Shown: positions 44,475 through 53,579 of the stretch, in pieces
Position numbering within the stretch: position 1 is the first letter of the stretch
Layout of the letters: each line of letters begins with the position of its first letter
From: an uncultured Flavobacteriaceae bacterium
GTDB lineage: Bacteria > Bacteroidota > Bacteroidia > Flavobacteriales > Flavobacteriaceae
Length of the DNA: 61,417 nt
Direction: 5' to 3'
Assembly: GCA_905182835.1 (NCBI GenBank)
Contig: CAJJDI010000026.1
Coordinates: 1 to 61,417 of the forward strand
The notes under the pieces: generated by a model
What the model was told of the DNA's origin: nothing
The model's input: only the letters and a program-made list of their open reading frames with translations
Databases searched by the model: none
Translations under genes and position numbers: made by a program

Positions 44475-45506
44475 TTGATTAAAAACATAAGCATAGCATA
44501 TATATTGTTGGTAGCTTTTTTGTCAATATTTGCTTACATTTTTATACCTGACAAATCAAGTAATGCAAATCAAATGCATTTGTCAATTCATTCTGAATCC
44601 CCAGGTTTTAAGGTTGATATATTGATGATTGATAATACTACTAATTACAAGCAAAATTTATTTGAAAAACTATTCTTTGGAGATAAAAACCCACCATCAG
44701 AAATCCCGTTGCAGAACTATGTGTTTATTGATGATATTTTTTATTATAATGAATATGGAAATTTTTCTGATACTTTTAATAATAGCATTCATGTTGATAA
44801 TCTTCGTCAATTTGAAAATAAGAGTATAATTAATAGAACTTTTTGGTTAGGCACTGATAAATTTGGTAGAGATGTTCTCAGTAGACTAGTGATAGGAGCT
44901 AGGATATCTTTTTTTATTGGGTTTATTTCTGTTTTAATTTCTCTTGTTATTGGTTTGCTTCTGGGTGGACTGTCTGGTTATTACTCTGGTAATATTGATA
45001 GAGTCATAATGTGGATAATAAATGTGACCTGGTCTATTCCTACTTTATTACTAGTGATAGCAATAACTCTTGCTCTTGGTAAAGGACTTTGGCAAGTATT
45101 TATTGCTGTTGGATTAACCATGTGGGTTGATGTTGCTAGAGTCGTTAGAGGTCAAGTAATGATAATAAAAGAAAGACAGTATGTTACTGCCGCTAGAGTT
45201 TTGGGGTTTAGTGATTTTAGAATTTTAACGAGACATATTTTGCCGAATATCGTATCTCCACTTATAATTATTTCTGCAGCTAATTTTGCTGCTTCTATAT
45301 TAATTGAAAGTGGACTTAGTTTTTTAGGTTTAGGTGCACAGCCTCCAATGGCAAGTTGGGGGTCAATCATTAAAGATCACTATAATTATATAATATTAGG
45401 AAAACCTATGTTAGCCTTGATTCCTGGATTATGTATAATGTCACTGGTAATGGCATTTATGCTATTAGGAAATAAATTAAGAGATGCGTTAGACGTAAAA
45501 AACTAA
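44475..45506 (+). CDS. Peptide/nickel-type ABC transporter permease (DppC/OppC family), solitary
   Basis: This 343-residue permease has an N-terminal membrane helix, a soluble stretch of about 90 residues, then GTDKFGRDVLSRLVIGAR, the standard entry to the DppC core, and five more membrane segments. The EAA-type loop is AARVLGFSDFRILTRHILPN. The start is TTG at 44475, 42 nt after prc; the next in-frame ATG would remove the first helix. No partner permease, ATPase or binding protein is within 5 kb, so it must work with subunits encoded elsewhere. It is convergent with the DUF4136 gene across 13 nt. Confidence 0.9.
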   Translation: MIKNISIAYILLVAFLSIFAYIFIPDKSSNANQMHLSIHSESPGFKVDILMIDNTTNYKQNLFEKLFFGDKNPPSEIPLQNYVFIDDIFYYNEYGNFSDTFNNSIHVDNLRQFENKSIINRTFWLGTDKFGRDVLSRLVIGARISFFIGFISVLISLVIGLLLGGLSGYYSGNIDRVIMWIINVTWSIPTLLLVIAITLALGKGLWQVFIAVGLTMWVDVARVVRGQVMIIKERQYVTAARVLGFSDFRILTRHILPNIVSPLIIISAANFAASILIESGLSFLGLGAQPPMASWGSIIKDHYNYIILGKPMLALIPGLCIMSLVMAFMLLGNKLRDALDVKN

Positions 45507-45519
45507 TAACAAACTTACT

Positions 45520-46065
45520 TTACTGATCCAAATTTTTAAGTGCCCCATAATTTTGTGTTGGGTATTGTAATAATATTTTATTTACAAAAGATTTTATTTG
45601 TTCTTCTTTTTTAGAAATATTTTCAGAAATGTAACCCTTTCCAATACCTTGCCAAACTAACTCATTTTTTTTATAATCGATTATATCTATATATAATATT
45701 CCTTGTGTAGCAGAAGTATTATAATTTAAGTTATACCAAGGTCCCCAGCTGTATCCTAAATAATTATATGAGTTATGAATATTTATTTGCTCATTTGCTC
45801 CAGTAAAAATACTCACTAAAATATCAGGATTAATAGAGTTTTTCCTAAGCCCAATAGATGATAGCTCTACTTCTAGGGCTTTTAAAATTCTTTTTTTGTC
45901 TATCTCATTAATTTGAGCTTTATCAATTCCTTTTTTTGAGAACGCATAAGTTTTATATTTTGAAAAATCAATTTCATCGTTATAGTCTGTGCTTACTCTA
46001 ACTGATGAGCAAGACAAATAAGTCAAGGAAATAAATAGAATTAAGAATTTATTGTAATTTTTCAT
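45520..46065 (-). CDS. DUF4136 lipoprotein
   Basis: This 181-residue protein has a lipoprotein signal (LTYLSCSSV, Cys19) and the DUF4136 pattern: DYNDEIDFSKYKTYAF at the start of the domain and later GILYIDIIDYKKNELVWQGIG. The function of the family is unknown. It begins 2 nt after the hutU stop, so it is the last gene of a DUF5522-hutU-DUF4136 transcript, an odd partner for a histidine-degradation enzyme. Confidence 0.85.
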   Translation of the reverse strand: MKNYNKFLILFISLTYLSCSSVRVSTDYNDEIDFSKYKTYAFSKKGIDKAQINEIDKKRILKALEVELSSIGLRKNSINPDILVSIFTGANEQINIHNSYNYLGYSWGPWYNLNYNTSATQGILYIDIIDYKKNELVWQGIGKGYISENISKKEEQIKSFVNKILLQYPTQNYGALKNLDQ

Positions 46066-46067
46066 AG

Positions 46068-48053
46068 TTATATGTTATTTAAATATTTATCATCAACTTC
46101 ATTTGGTAAAGTTACTATTAAATCAGAGTTAGATTTCATTGCTTTTTTAATCGCAAAAATCGCTCCACTATTTCTAGCCCAACCTCTTCTTGCTACTCCA
46201 TTATTCACATCCCAGTGTAACATAGATTCAATTTTTCTTTGACACTCTTTAGTACCTTCAATAACCATGCCGAAGCCTCCATTAATAACCTCTCCCCATC
46301 CTACACCTCCGCCATTGTGGATACTAACCCAAGTGGCTCCTCTAAAACTATCTCCAATCACATTTTGGATTGCCATATCTGCTGTAAACTTGGATCCGTC
46401 ATATATGTTTGAGGTTTCTCTATAAGGAGAATCAGTTCCTGAAACATCATGATGATCTCTGCCAAGTATAATAGTTCCAATTTTATTTTCAGCTATGGCT
46501 TTGTTAAATGCTTTTGCGATTTCTACTCTTCCAATAGCATCTGCGTATAAAATCCTAGCTTTTGAACCAACCACAAGAGAGTTGCTTTTAGCAGATTTAA
46601 TCCAATCAATATTATCTTGCATTTGGAGTTTAGTTTCTATCGGAGAATTTATCATTAAATTTTCAAGTACTTTACAAGCAATTTCATCTGTTTTATCTAA
46701 ATCTTCTTGTTTATTAGAAGCGCACACCCATCTAAATGGGCCAAATCCATAATCAAAACACATTGGTCCCATAATATCTTGTACATAGCTTGGGAATTTA
46801 AAATTAATTCCATCTTCAGCAAAAACATTTCCGCCAGCCTTGGAAGCTTCTAATAAAAAAGCATTGCCATAATCAAAAAAATAAGTACCTCTTTCACAAT
46901 GTTTATTGATAAATTCCACATGAATAAGTAGGCTCTCTTTAACCTTTTTTTTGAATAAATCTGGATCATTAGATATCATATCATTAGCATCATCAAAACC
47001 AACTCCATATGGGTAATATCCTCCAGACCATGGATTGTGTAATGATGTTTGGTCACTACCTATATCAATAAAGACATCGTTTTTGTAAAATTCTTCCCAT
47101 ATAGTAATTATATTTCCTTGAAAAGCTATTGACACTACTTCCTTATTGATCTTAGCGATTTTCACCCTTTTAATTAACTCTTGAATATCACTAAACACTT
47201 CATCAACCCATCCTTGAGAATGTCTTGTTTTGATCACTTTCGGATTAACCTCAGCACATACAGTGATACATTTAGCAATACTTCCAGCTTTTGGTTGAGC
47301 TCCACTCATTCCGCCTAAACCAGAAGTTACAAATATTGATCCTAAAGGGTTTTTCTTTATTTTTCTAAAAGCATTAAGCACTGTGATAGTTGTTCCATGA
47401 ACAATTCCTTGTGGGCCAATGTACATATAGCTTCCAGCAGTCATTTGCCCATACTGTGTTACGCCTAATGCATTAAACTTTTCAAAATTTTCTTTAGACG
47501 AATAATTTGGAATCATCATCCCGTTTGAGACTACTACCCTTGGGGCGTTAATATTTGACGGAAAAAGACCTAGAGGGTGTCCAGAATTAATAACTAAAGT
47601 TTGGTTGTTATTCATTTCTGAAAGATATTTCATGCATAACCTATATTGAGCCCAGTTTTGAAATACAGAGCCATTTCCGCCATAAGTTATAAGTTCATGG
47701 GGGTGCTGCGCCACATCTTTGTTAAGGTTATTTTGAATCATTAACATAATTGCACCAGCCTGCTTTGTTTTACAAGGGTATTCTTCGATTGCCCTTGCGT
47801 ACATCTCATAAGATGGTTTTAATCTGTACATGTAAATTCGACCAAACTTATTTAGTTCATCTCTAAATTCTTCAGATAGAATTTCATGATGAATTTTGTC
47901 AAAGTATCTTAGAGCATTAGAAATAGCAAGTTTTTTTTCGCTGATTGATAATACTTCTTCTCTTTGAGGAGCGTGATTTATAGTTGGGTCTAATTCAATT
48001 TTTTTAGGTAAAATATTAGGAATCCCTTCTTTAATTTGATCTTTGAATGTCAT
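46068..48053 (-). CDS. hutU: Urocanate hydratase (urocanase)
   Basis: HutU converts urocanate to 4-imidazolone-5-propionate in histidine breakdown, using bound NAD as an electrophile. Visible features are the GGNGSVFQNWAQYRL start of the NAD region, VTSGLGGMSGAQPKA, HSQGWVDEV, FDYGFGPFRWVCAS with the active-site Cys, and GRDHHDVSGTDSPYRE. The 661-residue length is about 100 more than the Pseudomonas enzyme and matches the longer form found in Bacteroidota. hutH, hutI and hutG are not in the window. It starts 3 nt after the DUF5522 stop codon. Confidence 0.95.
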   Translation of the reverse strand: MTFKDQIKEGIPNILPKKIELDPTINHAPQREEVLSISEKKLAISNALRYFDKIHHEILSEEFRDELNKFGRIYMYRLKPSYEMYARAIEEYPCKTKQAGAIMLMIQNNLNKDVAQHPHELITYGGNGSVFQNWAQYRLCMKYLSEMNNNQTLVINSGHPLGLFPSNINAPRVVVSNGMMIPNYSSKENFEKFNALGVTQYGQMTAGSYMYIGPQGIVHGTTITVLNAFRKIKKNPLGSIFVTSGLGGMSGAQPKAGSIAKCITVCAEVNPKVIKTRHSQGWVDEVFSDIQELIKRVKIAKINKEVVSIAFQGNIITIWEEFYKNDVFIDIGSDQTSLHNPWSGGYYPYGVGFDDANDMISNDPDLFKKKVKESLLIHVEFINKHCERGTYFFDYGNAFLLEASKAGGNVFAEDGINFKFPSYVQDIMGPMCFDYGFGPFRWVCASNKQEDLDKTDEIACKVLENLMINSPIETKLQMQDNIDWIKSAKSNSLVVGSKARILYADAIGRVEIAKAFNKAIAENKIGTIILGRDHHDVSGTDSPYRETSNIYDGSKFTADMAIQNVIGDSFRGATWVSIHNGGGVGWGEVINGGFGMVIEGTKECQRKIESMLHWDVNNGVARRGWARNSGAIFAIKKAMKSNSDLIVTLPNEVDDKYLNNI

Positions 48054-48056
48054 AAA

Positions 48057-48188
48057 TTAATTAGTTTTTGGATCATATCCATATGGGCAGTGTCTACAAT
48101 TACTTTTACAACAATAACCTCTCTCTAAATGATATTTTTCAGTAAAACACTTATAGCCTTCTTTAGTTATGTAGTAATTTTTTTCCAT
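48057..48188 (-). CDS. DUF5522 small cysteine-rich protein
   Basis: This 43-residue gene starts at ATG 48186-48188 and stops at 48057, 3 nt before hutU. The translation has YYITKEGYKCFTEKYHLERG followed by CCKSNCRHCPYGYDP, the pattern of the DUF5522 family, with six cysteines of which five are clustered as CC-x3-C-x2-C plus one nearby. A metal- or cluster-binding role is suggested by the cysteines but not proven. A full -7 promoter match lies 26 nt upstream, so this tiny gene probably leads the hutU transcript. Confidence 0.85.
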   Translation of the reverse strand: MEKNYYITKEGYKCFTEKYHLERGYCCKSNCRHCPYGYDPKTN

Positions 48189-48214
48189 CATTAATAGAAA
48201 GTAATTGTTGTAAA

Positions 48215-48222
48215 CAAATATA
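48215..48222 (-). promoter_or_regulatory. Candidate -7 element of the DUF5522-hutU operon
   Basis: On the minus strand TATATTTG is a full TAnnTTTG match, 26 nt before the DUF5522 start. No TTTG stands at -33. Confidence 0.4.
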
Positions 48223-48235
48223 AAGCAATTTCAAT

Positions 48236-48243
48236 TATCTTTG
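48236..48243 (+). promoter_or_regulatory. Candidate -7 element of the ACC-deaminase-like gene, possibly giving a leaderless mRNA
   Basis: TATCTTTG fully matches TAnnTTTG and ends only 5 nt before the ATG at 48249. With transcription starting about seven bases after the centre of this box, the mRNA would begin at or next to the start codon. The -33 half is weak (GTTG at 48207-48210, 25 nt away). Confidence 0.35.
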
Positions 48244-48248
48244 ATTAT

Positions 48249-49163
48249 ATGGATGTTATTTTAAACAACAGTAGGAACGAAAAGATTAATTTTATTAATG
48301 ATGATGGTGTGCAATTATATTTAAAAAGAGAAGATAAAATTCATGATATTATTTCAGGAAATAAGTACAGAAAATTGAAATACAATTTAATAAAAGCTAA
48401 AGATTTAGATTTTAAAGGTCTTTTAACTTTTGGAGGTGCTTATTCTAATCACATTTCTGCTGTAGCATATGCTGCTAACAGATACGGTTTTAAATCAATT
48501 GGTTTAATAAGAGGTGAGGAATTATTAAGTAAATACTTTGATAACCCTACTCTAAAATATTCATCTGACTTAGGAATGAAATTCGATTTTTTATCTCGTA
48601 AGGAATATAAAAACAGAAATGATGAAAATTATTTAAATGAATTGCGACATATATACAAAGATTATTATTTAATTCCTGAAGGTGGTACAAATGATTTAGG
48701 GGTATTAGGCTGTCAAGAAATATTAAGATCAGAAGATAAAGTGTTTGATTACATCTGTTGTTCTGTTGGAACAGGTGGCACTATAAGTGGTTTAATTAAC
48801 AGTTCTATCAACAATCAGAAAATAATAGGATTTTCATCAATTAATAAAAAGTATTTATTAAATGATATTAGTAAATTTGTGATTAAGAAAAACTGGAAAC
48901 TGAATGATGAATTCTCTTTTGGAGGATATGGTAAAGTAAACGAAGAGTTAATTGATTTTATGAATGATTTTAAACTAAAGTATGGTATTCTTCTTGACCC
49001 TATTTATACATCAAAACTGGTGTATGGTGTTTTTAATCTCATATTAAATAATTACTTCAAGCCAAATTCTAAAGTGTTGATGATTCATACTGGGGGTCAT
49101 CAAGGAATATTACCTATGAATATTTTCTTGAAAAAGAAAAATCTAACAACTATTAATTTATAA
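48249..49163 (+). CDS. ACC deaminase/D-cysteine desulfhydrase-like PLP enzyme
   Basis: This 304-residue fold-type II PLP enzyme has SGNKYRKLKYNL near residues 37-48 with the PLP-binding Lys, LTFGGAYSNHISAVAYAA for substrate/cofactor contacts, and CCSVGTGGTISGLI for the phosphate group. It may deaminate 1-aminocyclopropane-1-carboxylate or cleave D-cysteine; the sequence does not decide between them. Its stop shares a base with the start of the next gene (TAATG), so it is coupled to the glucosaminidase gene. Confidence 0.88.
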   Translation: MDVILNNSRNEKINFINDDGVQLYLKREDKIHDIISGNKYRKLKYNLIKAKDLDFKGLLTFGGAYSNHISAVAYAANRYGFKSIGLIRGEELLSKYFDNPTLKYSSDLGMKFDFLSRKEYKNRNDENYLNELRHIYKDYYLIPEGGTNDLGVLGCQEILRSEDKVFDYICCSVGTGGTISGLINSSINNQKIIGFSSINKKYLLNDISKFVIKKNWKLNDEFSFGGYGKVNEELIDFMNDFKLKYGILLDPIYTSKLVYGVFNLILNNYFKPNSKVLMIHTGGHQGILPMNIFLKKKNLTTINL

Positions 49164-49951
49164 TGATAAAGTTCAGACTACTAATTTTAATCTTAATATT
49201 TAGCTGTGGATCTAAAAAAGTCATCATTAATTCTCAAAAAGAGAAGATTGATAATCAAGATTTAACTACCCTATCAGAAAAAAAATTAGATAGTTTAGAA
49301 AAAACCAATATCTCATTACCGGTCATTAACAATGTAAATGATTATATTGATTATTTTAGTCAGGTTGCAATGGATGAAATGAGGACTTATAAAATCCCTG
49401 CAAGTATCACGCTTGCTCAAGGAATTTTAGAATCTGGATCAGGTAAAGGAAGGCTAGCTATTCAGGCTAACAATCACTTTGGAATTAAGTGTCACGACTG
49501 GAATGGTCCAGAGATATATCATGATGATGATGAGGATCAAGAGTGCTTTAGGAAATATAGTGCACCTGAATATTCGTATAGAGATCACTCTATTTTTCTT
49601 ACTTCAAGAGACAGGTACTCTAAATTGTTTGACCTTTCAATTAGTGATTACAAAAATTGGGCTAAAGGTTTAAAAAAAGCAGGTTATGCAACTGATAAAA
49701 AGTACCCAATAAAATTAATAAATTTGATTGAGAGTTATAAACTATTTATCTATGATGATATAGTATTAAAAAAAAGATCAAGAAAAAACAATAATTCCGC
49801 AAATAAAACTCATAAACATATAGTTATAAAAGGAGATACTTTATACTCATTGTCAAAAAAATACAACATTTCAATAGATAGATTATTAAAAATAAATAAG
49901 TTAAAAGATAGAACATTAATTATTGGTCAACTATTAATAATAAGTAAATGA
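49163..49951 (+). CDS. Glucosaminidase-domain lipoprotein with LysM
   Basis: This 262-residue peptidoglycan hydrolase has a lipoprotein signal (LILIFSCGS, Cys16), a glucosaminidase domain (about 60-190) with [17 protein letters not shown] carrying the catalytic Glu and [12 protein letters not shown], and a C-terminal LysM domain (about 215-260, [17 protein letters not shown]) that binds peptidoglycan. It likely trims cell-wall glycan in the periplasm. Its TGA overlaps the hemL ATG by 4 nt. Confidence 0.92.
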   Translation: MIKFRLLILILIFSCGSKKVIINSQKEKIDNQDLTTLSEKKLDSLEKTNISLPVINNVNDYIDYFSQVAMDEMRTYKIPASITLAQGILESGSGKGRLAIQANNHFGIKCHDWNGPEIYHDDDEDQECFRKYSAPEYSYRDHSIFLTSRDRYSKLFDLSISDYKNWAKGLKKAGYATDKKYPIKLINLIESYKLFIYDDIVLKKRSRKNNNSANKTHKHIVIKGDTLYSLSKKYNISIDRLLKINKLKDRTLIIGQLLIISK

Positions 49952-51237
49952 TATACGAAAGAAGTAGTGCTTTATTTAAAAATGCTTTAAACTTTATTCC
50001 AGGTGGAGTTAACTCCCCAGTTAGAGCTTTTAAAGCCGTGGGAGGAACGCCTATTTTCATTAAGCAAGCTAAGGGAGCATACTTGATTGACGAAGATGAT
50101 AATGAGTACATTGAATATATTAACTCATGGGGGCCTATGATATTCGGACATGCATTTCCGCCTGTAGTAGATGCGTTAGTTGAAAAAGCAAAAAAAGGCA
50201 CTTCATTTGGTGCTCCGACAGAAATAGAAACCAATATTGCAGAATTAGCTATCAAAATGGTTCCTAATATTGAACAAATTAGATTTGTAAACTCAGGGAC
50301 TGAAGCGTGTATGAGTGCAGTCAGACTTGCTAGAGGTTATACCAAAAAAGACAAAATAATTAAGTTTTCTGGATGTTATCACGGCCATAGTGATTCTTTT
50401 TTAATTCAAGCTGGTAGTGGAGGTATTACCTACGGAGAACCGAATAGTCCTGGTGTCACTAAAGGAACTGCTAAGGACACTTTAATTGCTAGGTATAATG
50501 ATCTTCAAAGTGTTTTGGATATTGTTTCGTCAAATAAAGATGAAATTGCATGTATTATTTTAGAACCTGTTGCAGGAAATATGGGTTGTATTCCACCTGA
50601 CGTAACTTTTTTAGCAGGCTTAAGAAAGTTATGTAATCAAAATAATATATTATTAGTTTTTGATGAAGTGATGACTGGGTTTAGGGTAGCTAAAGGTGGG
50701 GCTCAAGAACTGTATAATATTAAAGCAGATATTGTATGTTTTGGAAAAATAATTGGTGGAGGTTTACCAGTTGGAGCGTTTGCCTCTTCAAAAAAAATAA
50801 TGGCTTACTTATCACCTCTAGGACCAGTCTATCAAGCGGGGACTCTGAGTGGTAATCCTTTAGCGATGGCTGCTGGTTTTGCTATGTTAAATGAAATTGA
50901 TAATGATATTAATTTATACAATAGACTAGAGGAGAAAACAAAATATTTAGATCTTGGTATATCTGAGGTTCTTAAAAGAAAAGGTGTTAAATTTTCAACA
51001 AATCGCGTAGGGTCAATGTTTTCAATTCACTTCACGCTTGGTTCTGTATTTGATTTTGATTCAGCAAAAAAATCAGACAATAATATCTTTCCTATTTTCT
51101 TCCATGAACTGCTAAAAAACGGGATTTATATTGCGCCTAGTTGTTACGAATCCTGGTTTTTAAGCGATTCATTAACGTATCAAGATTTAGATAGAACTAT
51201 AGAGGTTGTTGAAAAGATTTCAACTAAGCTCTTGTAA
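49948..51237 (+). CDS. hemL: Glutamate-1-semialdehyde 2,1-aminomutase
   Basis: HemL makes 5-aminolevulinate for tetrapyrrole synthesis by the C5 route. The 429 residues include [20 protein letters not shown] at the start, [36 protein letters not shown] and [14 protein letters not shown] with the PLP-binding Lys, all standard. It overlaps the glucosaminidase gene by 4 nt; other hem genes are not near. Confidence 0.96.
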   Translation: MIYERSSALFKNALNFIPGGVNSPVRAFKAVGGTPIFIKQAKGAYLIDEDDNEYIEYINSWGPMIFGHAFPPVVDALVEKAKKGTSFGAPTEIETNIAELAIKMVPNIEQIRFVNSGTEACMSAVRLARGYTKKDKIIKFSGCYHGHSDSFLIQAGSGGITYGEPNSPGVTKGTAKDTLIARYNDLQSVLDIVSSNKDEIACIILEPVAGNMGCIPPDVTFLAGLRKLCNQNNILLVFDEVMTGFRVAKGGAQELYNIKADIVCFGKIIGGGLPVGAFASSKKIMAYLSPLGPVYQAGTLSGNPLAMAAGFAMLNEIDNDINLYNRLEEKTKYLDLGISEVLKRKGVKFSTNRVGSMFSIHFTLGSVFDFDSAKKSDNNIFPIFFHELLKNGIYIAPSCYESWFLSDSLTYQDLDRTIEVVEKISTKLL

Positions 51238-51278
51238 TTAGAATATTTTTTTTACTTTTAAAAAATAATTAGTATACC

Positions 51279-51602
51279 ATGAAAAAAACAGTTTACACTC
51301 TTTTATTTTTTCTTTCTATAAGTTTAAATATTAATGCACAATCTCAAAATAGTTCAATTGATGATGTAAAAAGATTAAATTATGACCTTTTACAGGAAAT
51401 TGGATTTGATGATTCTAAAATAACGCTTGTCTCAAGATTAATATATTCAAATGTAAAAAAAGCAACCTATGTTTCAGAAAAAGGAGTTTTTCCAAATAAA
51501 GAAGTGCTAGACAATGAGTTTAAAACTATGTTTCTGAGGTTTTTTTCAGAAGAAGATTTTACCAAATTCAAGACAATTAAGCACAAAATAAAGTATAATT
51601 AG
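51279..51602 (+). CDS. Small exported protein of unknown function
   Basis: I do not recognise this 107-residue protein. It has a clear signal peptide (SLNINAQ) and a helical, charged mature part with DDSKITLVSRLIYSNVKKATY and FFSEEDFTKFK. It lies 41 nt after hemL and ends 1 nt from the convergent lysS stop. Confidence 0.72.
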   Translation: MKKTVYTLLFFLSISLNINAQSQNSSIDDVKRLNYDLLQEIGFDDSKITLVSRLIYSNVKKATYVSEKGVFPNKEVLDNEFKTMFLRFFSEEDFTKFKTIKHKIKYN

Positions 51603-51603
51603 A

Positions 51604-53298
51604 TTACTTTATTTCTACAAATAATTTATTTTCAGTTTTAGAAACCAATGCTAGACCATTTTTGGTTAAGCCTTTAATTCCTTTATCCCAAGCCTTATTA
51701 CTTAAATTTGATTTGATTTTTAGATCAGAGAGCTCTATTTTGTTAAATTTTTTCAAAATGTTAAAAATAGTTTTTTCGTTATCGGTTAATTCAATTGACT
51801 TTTTCTCTGGACGCATTTGTGGAAAAAATAACACCTCTTGAATAGAGCTGTTATTTGTCATTAGCATAACTAGCCTATCTATACCTATTCCAATTCCAGA
51901 AGTCGGGGGCATTCCATATTCTAAAGCACGTAAAAAATCATTATCTATAAACTCAGATGCTTCATCATCCCCTTTTTCTGATAATTTTAATTGATCTTCA
52001 AATCTACTTTTTTGTTCAATTGGGTCATTTAATTCACTATAAGCATTAGCTATTTCGTTTCCATTAATAATAAGTTCAAACCTCTCTGTCAGTTTTGGGT
52101 TAGACCTGTGTTCTTTAGTTAGTGGACTCATTTCTTTTGGATAATCAGTGATAAAAGTAGGTTGAATGAATTTTTTCTCGCATTTCTCTCCAAATATTTC
52201 ATCAATTAGCTTTCCAATACCCATACTGTCATCAACTTCTATTCCCATTTTACTGGCCGTAAGTCTAAGTTCCTTTTCGTCCATTTCTGAAACATCAATT
52301 CCTGTGTGAATTTCTATCGCGCTGAGTATAGGAACTCTAGGGTATGGAGCTTTAAATTCAATTTCATTATCACCAACTTTGATTTTAGATTTTCCGTTAG
52401 AATCTATAGCAACTTTCTCCAGAAGAGATTCTGTAGTTTCCATCATCCAGAAATAATCTTTGTATGCTACATATAACTCCATTATAGTAAACTCAGGGTT
52501 ATGGGTTCTGTCCATCCCTTCATTTCTGAAATCTTTTGAAAATTCATAAACTCCATCAAATCCACCAACTATTAATCGTTTCAAATATAATTCATTAGAT
52601 ATTCTTAAGTAAAGCGGTATGCTTAGCGCATTATGATGTGTTAAAAATGGTCTTGCTGCTGCTCCACCAGCAATTGGTTGCAATACTGGAGTTTCTACTT
52701 CTAGATAATCTTTTTCGTTAAAAAAATTCCTAATTGTATTAGTAATTTTAGTTCTTTTTAAAAATGTACTTTTTACATGGGGGTTAACTATTAAGTCAAC
52801 ATATCTTTGACGATATCTTTGCTCAGGATCATTAAATTCATCATAAAGATTTCCGTCAGCATCTTTTTTAGGAAGTGGGAGAGGTCTTAATGATTTACTT
52901 AGAAGTGAGAATTTTTTCACTAAAACTGTTTTCTCACCAACTTGTGTCTCAAATAAGGTTCCTTGAATACCAATTATATCTCCAATGTCTAATAATTTTT
53001 TATAGATCTCATTGTATAAGGTTTTGTCTTCCCCTTCACAAATCTCATCTCTATTGAAATAGACTTGTATCTTACCATCTTTATCTTGAAGTTCAGCAAA
53101 ACTTGCTTTACCTTGGATTCTTCTAGACATTAACCGTCCGGCTATTATAACGTTTTTATTTTCCTTGAAATTATTAATAATTTCTTTACTGGTATGGTCT
53201 GCTGGAAATAATTCTGCTGGGTAAGGATTTATACCTAAGGAAATCAATTTTTCTAATTTCCCTCTTCTGATTAATTCTTGTTCTGAAAATTCACTCAT
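51604..53298 (-). CDS. lysS: Lysyl-tRNA synthetase (class II) with C-terminal extension
   Basis: The ATG at 53298 gives 564 residues; an upstream TTG three codons earlier is possible. An OB-fold anticodon-binding domain (about 50-170, [17 protein letters not shown]) precedes the class II catalytic core with motif 2 [15 protein letters not shown] and motif 3 [13 protein letters not shown]. The last 70 residues after PQMRPEKK look like a winged-helix addition ([16 protein letters not shown]) not found in the 505-residue E. coli enzyme. A promoter lies 23-54 nt upstream. Confidence 0.96.
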   Translation of the reverse strand: MSEFSEQELIRRGKLEKLISLGINPYPAELFPADHTSKEIINNFKENKNVIIAGRLMSRRIQGKASFAELQDKDGKIQVYFNRDEICEGEDKTLYNEIYKKLLDIGDIIGIQGTLFETQVGEKTVLVKKFSLLSKSLRPLPLPKKDADGNLYDEFNDPEQRYRQRYVDLIVNPHVKSTFLKRTKITNTIRNFFNEKDYLEVETPVLQPIAGGAAARPFLTHHNALSIPLYLRISNELYLKRLIVGGFDGVYEFSKDFRNEGMDRTHNPEFTIMELYVAYKDYFWMMETTESLLEKVAIDSNGKSKIKVGDNEIEFKAPYPRVPILSAIEIHTGIDVSEMDEKELRLTASKMGIEVDDSMGIGKLIDEIFGEKCEKKFIQPTFITDYPKEMSPLTKEHRSNPKLTERFELIINGNEIANAYSELNDPIEQKSRFEDQLKLSEKGDDEASEFIDNDFLRALEYGMPPTSGIGIGIDRLVMLMTNNSSIQEVLFFPQMRPEKKSIELTDNEKTIFNILKKFNKIELSDLKIKSNLSNKAWDKGIKGLTKNGLALVSKTENKLFVEIK

Positions 53299-53320
53299 TG
53301 TTAACAAAATTTATTAAAAA

Positions 53321-53352
53321 CAAATATAATTCTTATTAACAAGGATATCAAT
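53321..53352 (-). promoter_or_regulatory. Promoter of lysS
   Basis: On the minus strand ATTG (53349-53352, near TTTG) is followed after 20 nt by TATATTTG (53321-53328). The lysS ATG is 23 nt beyond the -7 box. Confidence 0.5.
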
Positions 53353-53397
53353 AATAAAAAATGAAAAGTTAAATAAATGCAATTAGATAGTATTATT

Positions 53398-53405
53398 TAT
53401 ATTTG
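53398..53405 (+). promoter_or_regulatory. Candidate -7 element of the YqaE/lipB operon
   Basis: TATATTTG matches TAnnTTTG fully and lies 9 nt before the YqaE ATG at 53415, so the 5' leader would be only a few bases. No good -33 element is seen. Confidence 0.4.
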
Positions 53406-53414
53406 ACAAAAAAC

Positions 53415-53579
53415 ATGAGTCTCATAAGAGTTATTCTTGCAATTTTATTCCCACCTTTAGCTGTCTATGATAAGGGGTGTGGTTCAATAATAATTGTCTT
53501 AATATTAACAATGCTTGGATGGATACCTGGAGTAATTGCTGCTCTTATAATTTTAAATAATCCAAAAAATGATAACTAA
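53415..53579 (+). CDS. YqaE/Pmp3-family small membrane protein
   Basis: This 54-residue hydrophobic peptide has the family pattern: IRVILAILFPPLAVYDKGCG for span 1 and its turn, and LTMLGWIPGVIAALIIL for span 2. Pmp3-type proteolipids affect membrane potential and stress tolerance in other organisms. It overlaps the start of lipB by 11 nt (the lipB ATG is at 53569), so the two are co-translated. Confidence 0.9.
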   Translation: MSLIRVILAILFPPLAVYDKGCGSIIIVLILTMLGWIPGVIAALIILNNPKNDN

